A program made the position numbers and the translations under genes. A stretch of 64,000 nucleotides of DNA from Martinezella lusitana. GTDB lineage: Bacteria; Pseudomonadota; Alphaproteobacteria; Rhizobiales; Rhizobiaceae. The stretch spans positions 372,001 to 436,000 of the forward strand of contig NZ_JAFEVL010000020.1 of NCBI RefSeq assembly GCF_016901135.1, written 5' to 3'. The notes beneath the pieces were generated by a model. It was not told the DNA's origin. It was given only the letters and a program-made list of their open reading frames with translations, and ran no database searches. Of this stretch, positions 16,563-26,047 are shown piece by piece (position 1 is the stretch's first letter; each line of letters begins with the position of its first letter).

Positions 16563-18122
16563 CTAGATTGCATATTCCATCGGTTGAATCCGGACTTTGT
16601 CGATATTTCGACCATTGAGTTTGACCACTTCGAAGGCGAGTCGGCCAGAGTTGAAGCTCTCGCCCTCGTGCGGCAAATGGCCAAGGCCCCAGAGAATGAA
16701 ACCGGCAAGCGTCGAATAGCGATCGGCCTCGTCGATAAGGTCGATGCCGACCAGCTTCGAGAGGTGGCGAATGTCGATCCAGCCGTCGACGGTCAGCGAT
16801 CCGTCCTCGCCCTTGTCGATGGTCAGCGGCTCGTTGTCCTCGTCGGGGAATTCGCCCGCGATCGCTTCGAAGAGGTCGGTGGTCGTCACCAGTCCTTCGA
16901 TCTCGCCATACTCGTCGAGAACCAGCGCCATCGCCTGGTTGGACTGGCGCAGCCGCTCCATCAGCTTCAACACATTGATGCTTTCATGTACGGCGAGCGG
17001 CTGACGGATGGAGCGCTTAATATCGATCTCGCCGTCCTGCAGCAGATCGCGCATGACGTCGCGCGCGCTGGCGATGCCGATAAAATTGTCGAAGCTGCCG
17101 CGGACGACCGGAAAGCGCGAATGGCCGATCTCGATGACGCGACGCTGCTGCTCCTCACGCGGCTTGTCGAGGTCGAGACAGACAATATCGGTGCGTGGCG
17201 TCATGATCGAGCGGGCCGAGCGATCTGCAAGCGTCAGCACGCCATGGATCATGTCCTTTTCCTCCGTCGAGAACACTTCCTCGGTCACCAGCTTTTCGGC
17301 TGTCCGCTCGCTTGCTTCGCCGAGCGTGCCCTGCGGCCGTTTCGCGCCGAGCAGGCCAAGAACGGCGTCGGCGGTGCGGTTGCGAATGTTGGTTGGTGTG
17401 ATCAGCCGCTCCTTGTTGTGCCGGGCGAGCTGGTTCAGGGCCTCGATGATGATCGAGAAGCCGATTGCCGCATAGAGATAGCCCTTCGGCACATGGAAGC
17501 CGAAGCCTTCGACAACAAGCGAAAAGCCGATCATCATCAGGAAGCCAAGGCAGAGGATGACCACGGTCGGATGTTTCGAGACGAAGGCCATCAGCGGCTT
17601 CGACAGGAACAGCATGACGCCGACGGCAACGATCACGGCAACCATCATCACCGAGAGTTCCTGCACCATGCCGACGGCGGTAATGACGCTGTCGAGCGAG
17701 AAGATCGCATCGAGCACGACAATCTGGACGATCACCTGCCAGAAGACGGCATGAACGACCTTCTTTTCCCCCTGCGCCTCTTGCCCTTCCAGCCGCTCGT
17801 GCAGTTCCATCGTGCCCTTGAACAGCAGGAACAGGCCGCCGACGATCAGGATGATGTCGCGACCGGACAGGCCGAAGCCCCAGACCGAGATCAGCGGCGC
17901 CGTCAGCGTCACGACCCAGGCAATGGAGGCGAGCAGCGCCAGGCGTATGATAAGAGCCAGCGCCAGACCGATCATGCGCGCCGCATCGCGCTGGTGCGGC
18001 GGCAGCTTGTCGGCAAGGATGGCGATGAAAACGAGATTGTCGATGCCGAGAACGATCTCGAGAACGATCAGGGTAGCAAGCCCGATCCAGGCGGATGGGT
18101 CGGATAGCCAGTCGAAGATCAT
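16563..18122 (-). CDS. TerC-family membrane protein with CBS and CorC/HlyC domains
   Basis: A 519-residue inner-membrane protein. The N-terminal 230 residues are a TerC-type seven-helix transporter domain with conserved acidic membrane motifs ([35 protein letters not shown]). Two CBS domains follow ([17 protein letters not shown] at about 310 and [20 protein letters not shown] at about 390), then a CorC/HlyC transporter-associated domain. E. coli relatives are YegH and YoaE. A role in divalent cation handling is inferred from TerC/Alx manganese exporters. No manganese riboswitch consensus was recognised in the 336 bp upstream. Confidence 0.9.
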   Translation of the reverse strand: MIFDWLSDPSAWIGLATLIVLEIVLGIDNLVFIAILADKLPPHQRDAARMIGLALALIIRLALLASIAWVVTLTAPLISVWGFGLSGRDIILIVGGLFLLFKGTMELHERLEGQEAQGEKKVVHAVFWQVIVQIVVLDAIFSLDSVITAVGMVQELSVMMVAVIVAVGVMLFLSKPLMAFVSKHPTVVILCLGFLMMIGFSLVVEGFGFHVPKGYLYAAIGFSIIIEALNQLARHNKERLITPTNIRNRTADAVLGLLGAKRPQGTLGEASERTAEKLVTEEVFSTEEKDMIHGVLTLADRSARSIMTPRTDIVCLDLDKPREEQQRRVIEIGHSRFPVVRGSFDNFIGIASARDVMRDLLQDGEIDIKRSIRQPLAVHESINVLKLMERLRQSNQAMALVLDEYGEIEGLVTTTDLFEAIAGEFPDEDNEPLTIDKGEDGSLTVDGWIDIRHLSKLVGIDLIDEADRYSTLAGFILWGLGHLPHEGESFNSGRLAFEVVKLNGRNIDKVRIQPMEYAI

Positions 18123-18458
18123 TAATTCCTAAGCTTGGCGCCGGCCATGATGGGCCTGCCAATTCTTTCCTTCAGTTTTTCGGATGATATGCCGCGCGCC
18201 AATGCTGAAGCGCGGCTAGTACAGCCGTCGCTATCCGGATCGCTCAGACCAAGCGGGTCGGCTTTCCTGGGACAAGAACTATAAGGCTCGCTATCGGGCA
18301 TGGCCTGCTATCTGGACACGAAATCGCATTTGCGCAAGGGCATTGGGCGGATCAATCTACCCAAGTTGCATGACATTTTTTCGAAAATGCTTTTTTTGCC
18401 CATCGTTTCGACCGCTCTGAAAGGTTGACGGCAGTCCGTCTTGCCCTCGGAGCGAGGC
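18123..18458. other. Intergenic region with an orphan plus-strand terminator
   Basis: This 336-bp gap separates two minus-strand genes (TerC-CBS and the alcohol dehydrogenase). No convincing protein gene is seen. The notable item is a plus-strand intrinsic terminator at 18374-18397 with no annotated plus-strand gene before it, which suggests a small RNA transcribed rightwards inside the gap. Confidence 0.6.
18374..18397 (+). terminator. Orphan intrinsic terminator, possible 3' end of a small RNA
   Basis: CATTTT-TTCG-AAAATG forms a 6-bp stem with a stable tetraloop and is followed by C and seven T residues. The T-run is only on the plus strand, where the nearest upstream plus-strand gene ends at 13440. 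Confidence 0.5.
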
Positions 18459-19499
<1,041 letters not shown>

Positions 19500-19705
19500 G
19501 GGAGTTCTCGCTTTTCCTGACGGTCGATGCAGGCCATCATTTTTCCTGATGAACCTATTCGTCAAGCTGTTGTTTCGGCGCATGAAAATTGCGCTATGAA
19601 TGCGGTATCAGGCGCTTTGTTGCAAATGGATTCTGCCGTGCAGTTTCTGCTTGACCCTGGGATTGTGCGACTATTTGCTTTTCGCACTTTAGAGAGGAAA
19701 CCACC

Positions 19706-20593
19706 ATGGCCGTCGATACATCGCCACGCACCACCACCTGGACCCATGTCGAAGGAGAATGGCTCACCGGCAATCCGCCGCTGATCGGGCCGACCTCGCA
19801 TGCCATGTGGCTTGCCTCGACCGTGTTCGATGGCGCACGCTGGTTCGACGGCATCGCCCCCGATCTCGATCTTCATTGCCAGCGCATCAACCGCTCGGCT
19901 GTGGCCATGGGGCTGAAGCCGATCAAGACATCAGAGGAAATCGAGGCTCTTGCCTGGGAAGGCATCAAGAAATTCGACGGCAAGACGCCGATCTACATCA
20001 AGCCGATGTATTGGGGCGAGCATGGCTCCGCAGGCAGCGTGGTCGCCGTCGATCCGGAATCGACCCGTTTCGCACTCTGCCTGTTCGAAGCGCCGCTCGG
20101 CGGCAGCGGCGGCGTCACGCTAACGGTGTCGCCTTTCCGTCGTCCGTCGCCGGAAACGGCGATGACCGACGCCAAGGCGGGCTCGCTCTATCCGAACAGC
20201 GGCCGCATGATCCTAGAAGCAAGGAAGCGCGGCTTCGACAATGCGCTCGTGCGCGACATGAACGGCAATGTCGCCGAGACCGCCTCTTCCAACGTGTTCA
20301 TGGTCAAGGACGGTGTTGTCTATACACCGGTCGCCAACCGCACCTTCCTCGCCGGCATCACCCGTGCCCGCGTCATCGGCCTGCTGCGCCAGGAGGGTTT
20401 CGACGTGCGCGAGGAGACCTTGTCCGTCGAACAGTTCATGGCCGCCGACGAGATCTTCACGACGGGCAACTATTCCAAGGTCGTTTCGGTCAACCGCCTG
20501 GACGATCGCGAATTCCAGCAGGGACCTTTGGCCCGCAAGGCTCTGGAACTCTACATGGATTGGGCGCACGGACGCAGCGCCAGCGAAGAATGA
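19706..20593 (+). CDS. Branched-chain amino acid aminotransferase-like, class IV PLP enzyme
   Basis: A 295-residue fold-type IV PLP enzyme. The PLP-binding Lys is in TDAKAGSLYPNSGRMILEA; the cofactor phosphate site is in NVAETASSNVFMV and FLAGITRARVIG, near-identical in order to IlvE and D-amino acid transaminases. It most likely transfers amino groups between branched-chain amino acids and 2-oxoglutarate; rhizobia usually carry more than one such gene, so this may be a secondary copy. AGAGAGGAAA lies upstream of ATG 19706. A G/C-rich hairpin (CGGCGGA and TCCGCCG, 20635-20655) follows. Confidence 0.9.
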   Translation: MAVDTSPRTTTWTHVEGEWLTGNPPLIGPTSHAMWLASTVFDGARWFDGIAPDLDLHCQRINRSAVAMGLKPIKTSEEIEALAWEGIKKFDGKTPIYIKPMYWGEHGSAGSVVAVDPESTRFALCLFEAPLGGSGGVTLTVSPFRRPSPETAMTDAKAGSLYPNSGRMILEARKRGFDNALVRDMNGNVAETASSNVFMVKDGVVYTPVANRTFLAGITRARVIGLLRQEGFDVREETLSVEQFMAADEIFTTGNYSKVVSVNRLDDREFQQGPLARKALELYMDWAHGRSASEE

Positions 20594-20819
20594 GTGCGAT
20601 AACAAAGCGCTGAGCCTGGGTGAAGCGCAGAGTTCGGCGGAGCCGCCTTCCGCCGGATCATTCGTCAGGAATAATCGATGCGCTTTCGGATCGGAACAAA
20701 CATAGACGACAAGGCGCTAAAGAATAAATCGCGATCTAAGAAATATTGAGAATTAATCCCGCAGCGATTGCTATTGTGGTAAAGTGAACTTGGTCGGCAA
20801 AACCACTAAGGAGGCCGCC

Positions 20820-20942
20820 ATGAAAATCTCTCTTCCTGCGTCTGTCTATCTCTTCGACTATTACAGGGTTTTTCTTCAGCTCTGTGTCGTGTTGGCGATT
20901 GCATTCATCATCTATTCGACGCTGTTCGGATTGACCTGGTGA
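20820..20942 (+). CDS. Small single-pass membrane protein, 40 residues
   Basis: Encodes 40 residues: a short polar start (MKISLPASVYLFDYYR), one hydrophobic helix (VFLQLCVVLAIAFIIYSTLF) and a short end (GLTW). A textbook AAGGAGG at 20808-20814 ends 5 nt before ATG 20820, which is strong support for translation. It lies 68 bp upstream of the DUF1488 gene on the same strand and may be co-transcribed with it. No family recognised; a role as an inner-membrane regulator peptide is only a possibility. Confidence 0.65.
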   Translation: MKISLPASVYLFDYYRVFLQLCVVLAIAFIIYSTLFGLTW

Positions 20943-21009
20943 TATCGGAAGCGATCGAAGCCGTCGGCCCGAAGGCCGACGGGTCAATGTTATTAAGAGG
21001 TAGTCGACG

Positions 21010-21261
21010 ATGAGCCTGAGCTTTCCCAACCGCAGCCGCAGTTACGATGCCTCGGCACGGCGCATCCGTTTCACCGGTCATGACGGCATGTTCGAGGTCC
21101 CGTTTCTCGTCGAGGCGGATGTCTTCCCGGGTGCCAGCACCGAGGCCGGCTATCTCGCTGCCTTCGATGCCGGACGCGACGTGGTCCAGAAGGCCGCAGC
21201 GAAAGCCTATGGCTATGCCCGGCGGCGTCTCTACATCCTGACGGCGAATGATTTTCGCTGA
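21010..21261 (+). CDS. DUF1488 family protein
   Basis: An 83-residue DUF1488 protein, common in alphaproteobacteria and of unknown function. The recognisable blocks are SRSYDASARRIRFTGHDG, VPFLVEADVF and the C-terminal FDAGRDVVQKAAAKAYG-RRRLYIL. An AAGAGG precedes ATG 21010. It may share a transcript with the 40-residue membrane peptide upstream. The MFS gene is convergent and ends 5 bp away. Confidence 0.88.
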   Translation: MSLSFPNRSRSYDASARRIRFTGHDGMFEVPFLVEADVFPGASTEAGYLAAFDAGRDVVQKAAAKAYGYARRRLYILTANDFR

Positions 21262-21266
21262 CGGGA

Positions 21267-22496
21267 TTACTCCGCCTCTTTCCGGGGGCTGACCCACCAG
21301 CAATAAATTGCCCCGATCGCCAGCAGCACGCAGGTTCCGAGAAACACTGCGCGCATTCCGATATGGCCGCCGACGAAACCGCCCATGACGGGACCTACCA
21401 CCTGGCCGACGAATTGCGACGATGTGGCTAGGCCGAGGATGCTGCCGGCCGCCGCATCCGGCACATTGTGGCGAATGACGGCGGTGATGCAGGGCAGGAG
21501 CCCGCCAAGCGCCACCCCCATCAGGAAGCGCAGAGCAATCAATTGCCAGGCCGAGGTCACGAAGGCCTGCGGGATCAGCAGCAGTGCCGCGACCGCCAGG
21601 GCCGCCATGATCACGGTCCAATGGCCGATGCGGTCAGCGAGCTTGCCGAGCCATGAGGCCGACAGGATGCTGCCCAGCGCCGCGACGGCCATGACAACGC
21701 CGGATACCATTGTCACATTCGCATCGGCGACGAACTGCGCGACATAGACTGTTATGATCGGCTCGATCGACATGTTGGCCAGCATCAGCAGCAGGCCGAT
21801 CGACAGCATGGCGATAACCGGGCGCTTGTCCGGAATGGACGCCCAGCCGCCGCTGGCTTTCGCCGCTTTCTTCCGCGCCGCCGATTTCTCCTCCTTGATG
21901 AGGAAGGTCGTCGCCAGGAAGGTGAAGAAGATCACGCCGCCGGCGAGCAGGAAGGTGCCGCGGATGCCGATTAGCGGCGGCAGTGCGCCGCCGATCAGCG
22001 GTCCCACGAGGTTGCCTGCCATGATGCCGGAGGAGAGCATGCCGAGCGCCCAGGCCGAGCGGAGCTTCGGCGTCTGGGTCGCCACCAGCACCATGGAGCC
22101 CGAGGCGTAGCCGCCGGCAAGGCCGGTGAACAGGCGCAGCGCCACCAATTGCCAGACATTGCCCGCCATGCCCATCAGCGAGATAGCGACTGTCATGCCG
22201 AGGCTGGCGCGCACCAGCATCAGCTTGCGGCCATAGATATCGCCGAGACGCCCCCAGAGCGGCGCGACGAAGGCGGCCGCGAAGAAGGTGGCGCCATAGG
22301 CGATGCCGGACCATTGCACGATGGCCGCCTTGTCGGTGATACCGAGCTCCTCGACATAGATCGGCAGGAAGGGAAGCAGCAGCGTCATCGCCACGATGGT
22401 CGTGAAGGAGCCGACGAGGCAGATAATCAGGTTCCGCATCCAATGAGCGGTTTCCGGCTCAGCAGGTGCTGCTGCATCCCATCTCGTCTCGGTCAT
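21267..22496 (-). CDS. MFS transporter (drug/proton antiporter type)
   Basis: A 409-residue major facilitator with twelve predicted membrane helices. The loop 2-3 signature is LWGRLGDIYGRKLMLVRA and a related motif recurs in the second half (SASWLGKLADRIGHW). Motif C-like GIMAGNLVGPLIGG in helix 5 suggests an export-type (drug:H+ antiporter) protein. The start codon overlaps the stop of the upstream PEBP gene by 4 nt (ATGA), so the two are translationally coupled. The substrate is unknown; the annotated relatives are tetracycline and multidrug exporters. Confidence 0.9.
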   Translation of the reverse strand: MTETRWDAAAPAEPETAHWMRNLIICLVGSFTTIVAMTLLLPFLPIYVEELGITDKAAIVQWSGIAYGATFFAAAFVAPLWGRLGDIYGRKLMLVRASLGMTVAISLMGMAGNVWQLVALRLFTGLAGGYASGSMVLVATQTPKLRSAWALGMLSSGIMAGNLVGPLIGGALPPLIGIRGTFLLAGGVIFFTFLATTFLIKEEKSAARKKAAKASGGWASIPDKRPVIAMLSIGLLLMLANMSIEPIITVYVAQFVADANVTMVSGVVMAVAALGSILSASWLGKLADRIGHWTVIMAALAVAALLLIPQAFVTSAWQLIALRFLMGVALGGLLPCITAVIRHNVPDAAAGSILGLATSSQFVGQVVGPVMGGFVGGHIGMRAVFLGTCVLLAIGAIYCWWVSPRKEAE

Positions 22497-23176
22497 TTCT
22501 TGGCCTTTGCATTCAATGTGTAAAACAGTTCCCGGCTGCCTGACGCCAGGATATGACCCTTCGCGGCGGCGAGCAGGTCGGTGCGGGTGAACAGGTCAGG
22601 AAGGTTCAGTCGGTCGACATCCAGCGCGTAGACGGTGACATGATAGCTGTGCACACGCTCGTCGTTCCAGGGCGGGCATGCGCCCATATAACCCCCGTGC
22701 GGCCCGTCCTTCAAGTTGCCGCCGCCGGCGCCGTTCTGGCCGCGCCGCCCATGGTCCGTGCGCTCGAGCGGCAGGCCGCTCGCCGAGGGACCGTCGCCAT
22801 CGGCGCCTTCGGCAAGCACCGTGCGGGAGGCGGGAATATCGGCGAGAACCCAATGGACGAATTCCATCCGCGTGAAGTCTTTCGGGATGATCTTGTCGTC
22901 CTTGTTGAACAGCGAGAAGTCGGTCGGCACATCCGGATCGACCATGGTCACGGCATAGGAGCGCGTGCCTTTCGGCCCCTTCGACCATGACAGGGGAAGG
23001 CTCTTGTTCGGACCGGGAGCCGATTTGTCGTTCGGTGTCGAAATGCAGGAGGCATTCTCCGGCAACAACATCCGGCCGTTGCTCTTTTCGATCGTCACCT
23101 TGAGATCGGCCGATAGGGCCGGCGTGGCGGCTGCCGCGATGACAATGGCGGTGATGAGGGTGAGACTGTTTTTCAT
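22493..23176 (-). CDS. YbhB/YbcL-like PEBP family protein, exported
   Basis: A 227-residue phosphatidylethanolamine-binding-protein (Raf kinase inhibitor-like) family member with an N-terminal signal peptide (LTLITAIVIAAAATPALSA). Typical motifs include SLPLSWSKGPKGTRSYAVTMVDPDVP, FVHWVLADIPA and GYMGACPPWNDERVHSYHVTVYALDV. Bacterial homologues YbhB and YbcL bind anionic ligands; YbcL can be periplasmic. It is the first gene of a coupled pair with an MFS exporter, which hints at a ligand-binding accessory role, unproven. Confidence 0.9.
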   Translation of the reverse strand: MKNSLTLITAIVIAAAATPALSADLKVTIEKSNGRMLLPENASCISTPNDKSAPGPNKSLPLSWSKGPKGTRSYAVTMVDPDVPTDFSLFNKDDKIIPKDFTRMEFVHWVLADIPASRTVLAEGADGDGPSASGLPLERTDHGRRGQNGAGGGNLKDGPHGGYMGACPPWNDERVHSYHVTVYALDVDRLNLPDLFTRTDLLAAAKGHILASGSRELFYTLNAKAKK

Positions 23177-23284
23177 GGTGTTGCCCTTTCGCGTTTCGGC
23201 CCATGCGAGCTTTCGAGGGCAAGGTCTAGCAAATCCGTCCCGAGCGCTGGCGCACGAAAACGCTCAATATGCGGCCAGAAACGC

Positions 23285-24100
23285 TCACGCGCTGCGCAGC
23301 CGGTCGGCGAAGCGGCGAGGGGAGCGATAGCCTGTCGCAAGGGCCGCCTCGCGCAGCGACAGCCCGTCTTCGGCAAGCAGCGTCGTGGCCAAGGCAACAC
23401 GCTCGCTCGCCAGCACGTCGCGCAGCGACGCACCCTCCCGCGACAGGCGGCGGCGCAGTGTTGCATTGCTCGTGCCGAGTTCGGCGGCGATGAGATCTGC
23501 CGTCCAGGGATGGTCCGGCTGCCAGCGCACCAGCGCACGCACCGCCTCAGCGGTCGTTTCCGGCGAGCCCGGCAGGGCGCCGCGCATGCCGAGCACCATG
23601 AGCACTTCCAGCAGGCGATGCTCGATCAGGGCGGTCGGCAGGCCGCCAGCGGCGATACCTTCGCCGGCATGCTGGACGGCAGTAGCCAGCAGCGGGTCCA
23701 GTGGCAGGTCGATCTGCGAGGCGACGTGGACGGGCGGAAAGGCCCTGGCGGCGCGGCGCGCGAGTTCATCGGGAAAGGTGATGAAGATCGCCCGATAGAT
23801 GCCGCTCTGCGGATCCGGATCGTTGACGACATCGCCGCTCCAACCGGCGGGCAGCACGATCACCGTGCCGGCGGCAAAGCGCCGATGCCTTCCCATGCTC
23901 AGGATCTCCTTGGAGCCTTCGAGGATGGCAACGATCGAGAGCTGGGAAAAGGCTGAGCCGGCAATGCGCTCGCGTTCGCGCGTGACGAAGGTGAAGAGCG
24001 TGGAGTAGCTGTTTGCGCCGACCGGCATCGCGGCGGGACGATTGTCCTTGGCCGCCAGGCGGCGCAACTTTTCCAATATCTGATTGTGAGCCTCGGACAC
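23285..24100 (-). CDS. AraC-family transcriptional regulator
   Basis: A 271-residue AraC-family regulator: an N-terminal cupin-like sensor (SYSTLFTFVTRER... GTVIVLPAGWSGDVV) and a C-terminal double helix-turn-helix (TADLIAAELGTSNATLRRRL, then LREAALATGYRSPRRFADRL). A GTG start at 24100 is preferred because AGGAAG sits 8 nt upstream; an in-frame ATG at 24199 has no ribosome-binding site and would run across the intergenic region. Divergent to an NTF2-like gene with an 11-bp inverted repeat between them. The effector is unknown. Confidence 0.87.
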   Translation of the reverse strand: MSEAHNQILEKLRRLAAKDNRPAAMPVGANSYSTLFTFVTRERERIAGSAFSQLSIVAILEGSKEILSMGRHRRFAAGTVIVLPAGWSGDVVNDPDPQSGIYRAIFITFPDELARRAARAFPPVHVASQIDLPLDPLLATAVQHAGEGIAAGGLPTALIEHRLLEVLMVLGMRGALPGSPETTAEAVRALVRWQPDHPWTADLIAAELGTSNATLRRRLSREGASLRDVLASERVALATTLLAEDGLSLREAALATGYRSPRRFADRLRSA

Positions 24101-24204
24101 GACGATGGCTTCCTGCTGATGAGGGGGTGTCGTCAAGTTTGGACCACACGGGTGACGATGCCAAGCCCGCAAAGTGCCTTGTCGGTTCGCTTGGCGCATG
24201 TTAT

Positions 24205-24231
24205 AAACTGATTGCGTTTTGCAATCAGTTT
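24205..24231. promoter_or_regulatory. 27-bp inverted repeat between divergent genes
   Basis: AAACTGATTGC and GCAATCAGTTT are perfect 11-bp arms separated by GTTTT. The site lies 104 bp upstream of the AraC-type gene and 56 bp upstream of the NTF2-like gene. The symmetric arms suit a dimeric TetR- or GntR-style repressor better than AraC, which usually binds direct repeats; a hairpin is also possible. Confidence 0.55.
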
Positions 24232-24286
24232 TCGACCGGCCGGCAAGAATCGAGGTTGGCCGCCTGCCCTAGAGAGGAGACGCATC

Positions 24287-24631
24287 ATGAGTTCTCTTGA
24301 AACTGTCCGCTGCGATACGGTGCGGCGCCTGTTCATCGCCTATGTGGCGCAGCATCCCGATATCGTCGATCCGATGCTGGCCCCCGATTTCACCTTTTCC
24401 AGCCCGCGCGACGATCACATCGACCGGCAACGGTACTTCGAGCATTGCTGGCCGAAGGAGAAGGTGTTTCGCGACATTCACATCGAACATCTGGTGCCCG
24501 ACGGCGACGACGTGATCGTCAGCTATCGTGCCGAGAAGATGGACGGAAACAGTTTTCGCAATGTCGAGCTGATCCGCTTTGCCGGCGACAGGATCGCCGA
24601 AGTGAACGTCTATTTCGGGCGCAACGTCTAG
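24287..24631 (+). CDS. NTF2/SnoaL-like small protein
   Basis: A 114-residue protein of the nuclear transport factor 2/SnoaL fold, which forms a cone-shaped pocket used for small-molecule binding or isomerisation. Visible features are the N-terminal helix (VRRLFIAYVAQHPDIVDPML), FTFSSPRDDHIDRQRYFEHCWP and the strand FRNVELIRFAGDRIAEVNVYFG. AGAGAGGAGA lies 7 nt before ATG 24287. It is probably controlled from the divergent region with the AraC gene. Substrate unknown. Confidence 0.82.
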   Translation: MSSLETVRCDTVRRLFIAYVAQHPDIVDPMLAPDFTFSSPRDDHIDRQRYFEHCWPKEKVFRDIHIEHLVPDGDDVIVSYRAEKMDGNSFRNVELIRFAGDRIAEVNVYFGRNV

Positions 24632-24637
24632 CCGCGA

Positions 24638-25318
24638 TCAGACAGCGGCAACCTTCGACATGGCTGCCGCCAGAGCGGTCGAAGGGCCACTCATGGGGTG
24701 GGCGGAATTTTCGGGGAGCAATTGCGCGGCGTCGGTCATGGAGGCCTGCGCGAAAACCACCGTGACGGAGCCTTCGTCATGGGCTGCCTCCACCGCCTTG
24801 GCGATAGATGCCAGATAGGCGGGCTGGTCACCCGCCCGGAACAATGCCCATGCGCCGGGGATCAATCGAACCTCGATCGCAGCGCCTGTCGCCTTGGCCG
24901 CCGCCTCGAACAGGTTGGTTGTTGGAGCGATCGTCGTCTCGACAGTGCAGAGCACGATCACCTTGCCACCTGCCTTGACGGCCTCTTCAGCAAGGACGCC
25001 ATCGGCTCTGATGATCGGGACCGCCGCGTCTGCAGTTGCTTGCGATGCCGCCGGGCCGAGAGTGGAGCAATTGAGCACGACAGCATCCGCATCCTGTGCA
25101 AGGCGCTGCAGGACATCAGTCGTCTCCATCACGATATCGCTCGTCAGCCCTCCCAGCCGCTCGGCAGTCAAGAGGAGATCGGCGCGGACATGGTGATGAA
25201 GGGCGCCAGCCGGAAGGCCAAGCTGCCTTGCTGCATCCTCATAGATCGGGATATTGCTGTCGGCTGTGTGCAGGCAGGCTATTTTCACGGAATTTGTCTC
25301 GCTGAGGCCACTCGACAC
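24638..25318 (-). CDS. Asp/Glu racemase-superfamily protein
   Basis: A 226-residue protein of the aspartate/glutamate racemase superfamily. The first catalytic Cys context is conserved (AVVLNCSTLGPAASQA), but the expected second Cys region reads VVFAQASMTDAAQL, with no Cys. Loss of one of the two acid/base thiols argues against amino-acid racemisation and for a decarboxylase- or isomerase-like or binding role. It ends 6 bp from the convergent NTF2-like gene. Confidence 0.8.
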   Translation of the reverse strand: MSSGLSETNSVKIACLHTADSNIPIYEDAARQLGLPAGALHHHVRADLLLTAERLGGLTSDIVMETTDVLQRLAQDADAVVLNCSTLGPAASQATADAAVPIIRADGVLAEEAVKAGGKVIVLCTVETTIAPTTNLFEAAAKATGAAIEVRLIPGAWALFRAGDQPAYLASIAKAVEAAHDEGSVTVVFAQASMTDAAQLLPENSAHPMSGPSTALAAAMSKVAAV

Positions 25319-25430
25319 GGTCGGGATTCGCCGAAGCTAGCCTCTGACGATCTCGTTGTCGACGCGTGTCATGTCGCAGATCATGGCCGTGCGGCTTCAA
25401 CCTGAGAGCAGCCTGACGCCTTGGCGTGCG

Positions 25431-25670
25431 CTATTCGGCGTCCGCAACGGGCGCGATCGGTTCGATATCGACTTCCTGCGTTACACGTTCCTGGGCGACG
25501 TCGTCATTGCGCATCCGGTATTGCGGGGAATTGTCCCTCGCCGGAAGAAAAGCCGTGATCCGGTAAATGTCCGCCGCTTTCGGGGAAAGGCCTTTCCGGC
25601 TCTTGAGTCGAACGATCTGGCCGATGGGGAAACGGTGGATGGGCACGGTACACTTCTTCTTTCCGGCCAC
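25431..25670 (-). CDS. Small conserved hypothetical protein
   Basis: Encodes 79 residues from a GTG at 25670. It resembles a short basic family in rhizobia with the pattern H-RFPIGQIVRLKSRKGLS and TAFLPARDNSPQYRMRNDDVAQERV; the ARDNSPQYR(I/M)RND block is the hallmark I recall. It is probably a small SH3-like beta barrel. Upstream ribosome-binding sequence is weak, so the start is uncertain. Function unknown. Confidence 0.65.
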   Translation of the reverse strand: MAGKKKCTVPIHRFPIGQIVRLKSRKGLSPKAADIYRITAFLPARDNSPQYRMRNDDVAQERVTQEVDIEPIAPVADAE

Positions 25671-25840
25671 CTCTGTTGCATGGCCTTGTTATCATGGCGC
25701 TCTCGCGCGAATGTCGTCTATCGGGAAATGCATGTCCGGCAAGACGGCGGAGATGCCGCTTGCCGAACACCGTGGCTTGATTGAACGGAGTGATCGCGGG
25801 CTGCCAGTACATCCGTGGTCAGCGCCGCATTCCGTTCAAA

Positions 25841-26047
25841 TCATGCCAATCTGAGTTTGGAAACCGAGCTGCGGCCCATGCCGTCCTGCTCGATTTCGAA
25901 AATCAGCTTCTGACCTTTCTTGAGGGTCTCCAGGCCGGATTTCACCACTGTTTTCGCGTGAACGAAAATAGCGACGCTGCCGTCGGTCGGCTGAATGAAG
26001 CCGTAGCCCTTTTCCAGGTCGAAATTCTTGACGATACCATTGAACAT
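25841..26047 (-). CDS. cspA: Cold-shock domain protein
   Basis: A 68-residue CspA-type OB-fold protein that binds single-stranded nucleic acid and acts as an RNA chaperone. RNP1 is EKGYGFIQP and RNP2 is IFVHAKTVV; the second reads VHA rather than the usual VHF/VHQ, and the RNP1 ends in QP where IxP-D is common. Both are minor variants. A 387-bp region upstream, shared with divergent sodB, could hold a long regulatory leader. Several csp genes are normal in rhizobia. Confidence 0.92.
   Translation of the reverse strand: MFNGIVKNFDLEKGYGFIQPTDGSVAIFVHAKTVVKSGLETLKKGQKLIFEIEQDGMGRSSVSKLRLA

Noticed and set aside
15567..18107. 846-codon plus-strand open frame
   Set aside because: It lies opposite the tam and TerC-CBS genes, whose proteins match known families. 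Long antisense frames are expected in high-G+C DNA; its translation is rich in Arg, His and Asp with no domain.
16563..18458. Possible yybP-ykoY manganese riboswitch before the TerC-domain gene
   Set aside because: TerC genes are often controlled by this riboswitch, so I looked for its conserved loops in 18123-18458 and did not see them.
25356..25784. 142-codon plus-strand frame
   Set aside because: It opposes the smaller minus-strand gene at 25431-25670, whose RDNSPQYR-RNDD pattern matches a known rhizobial family.
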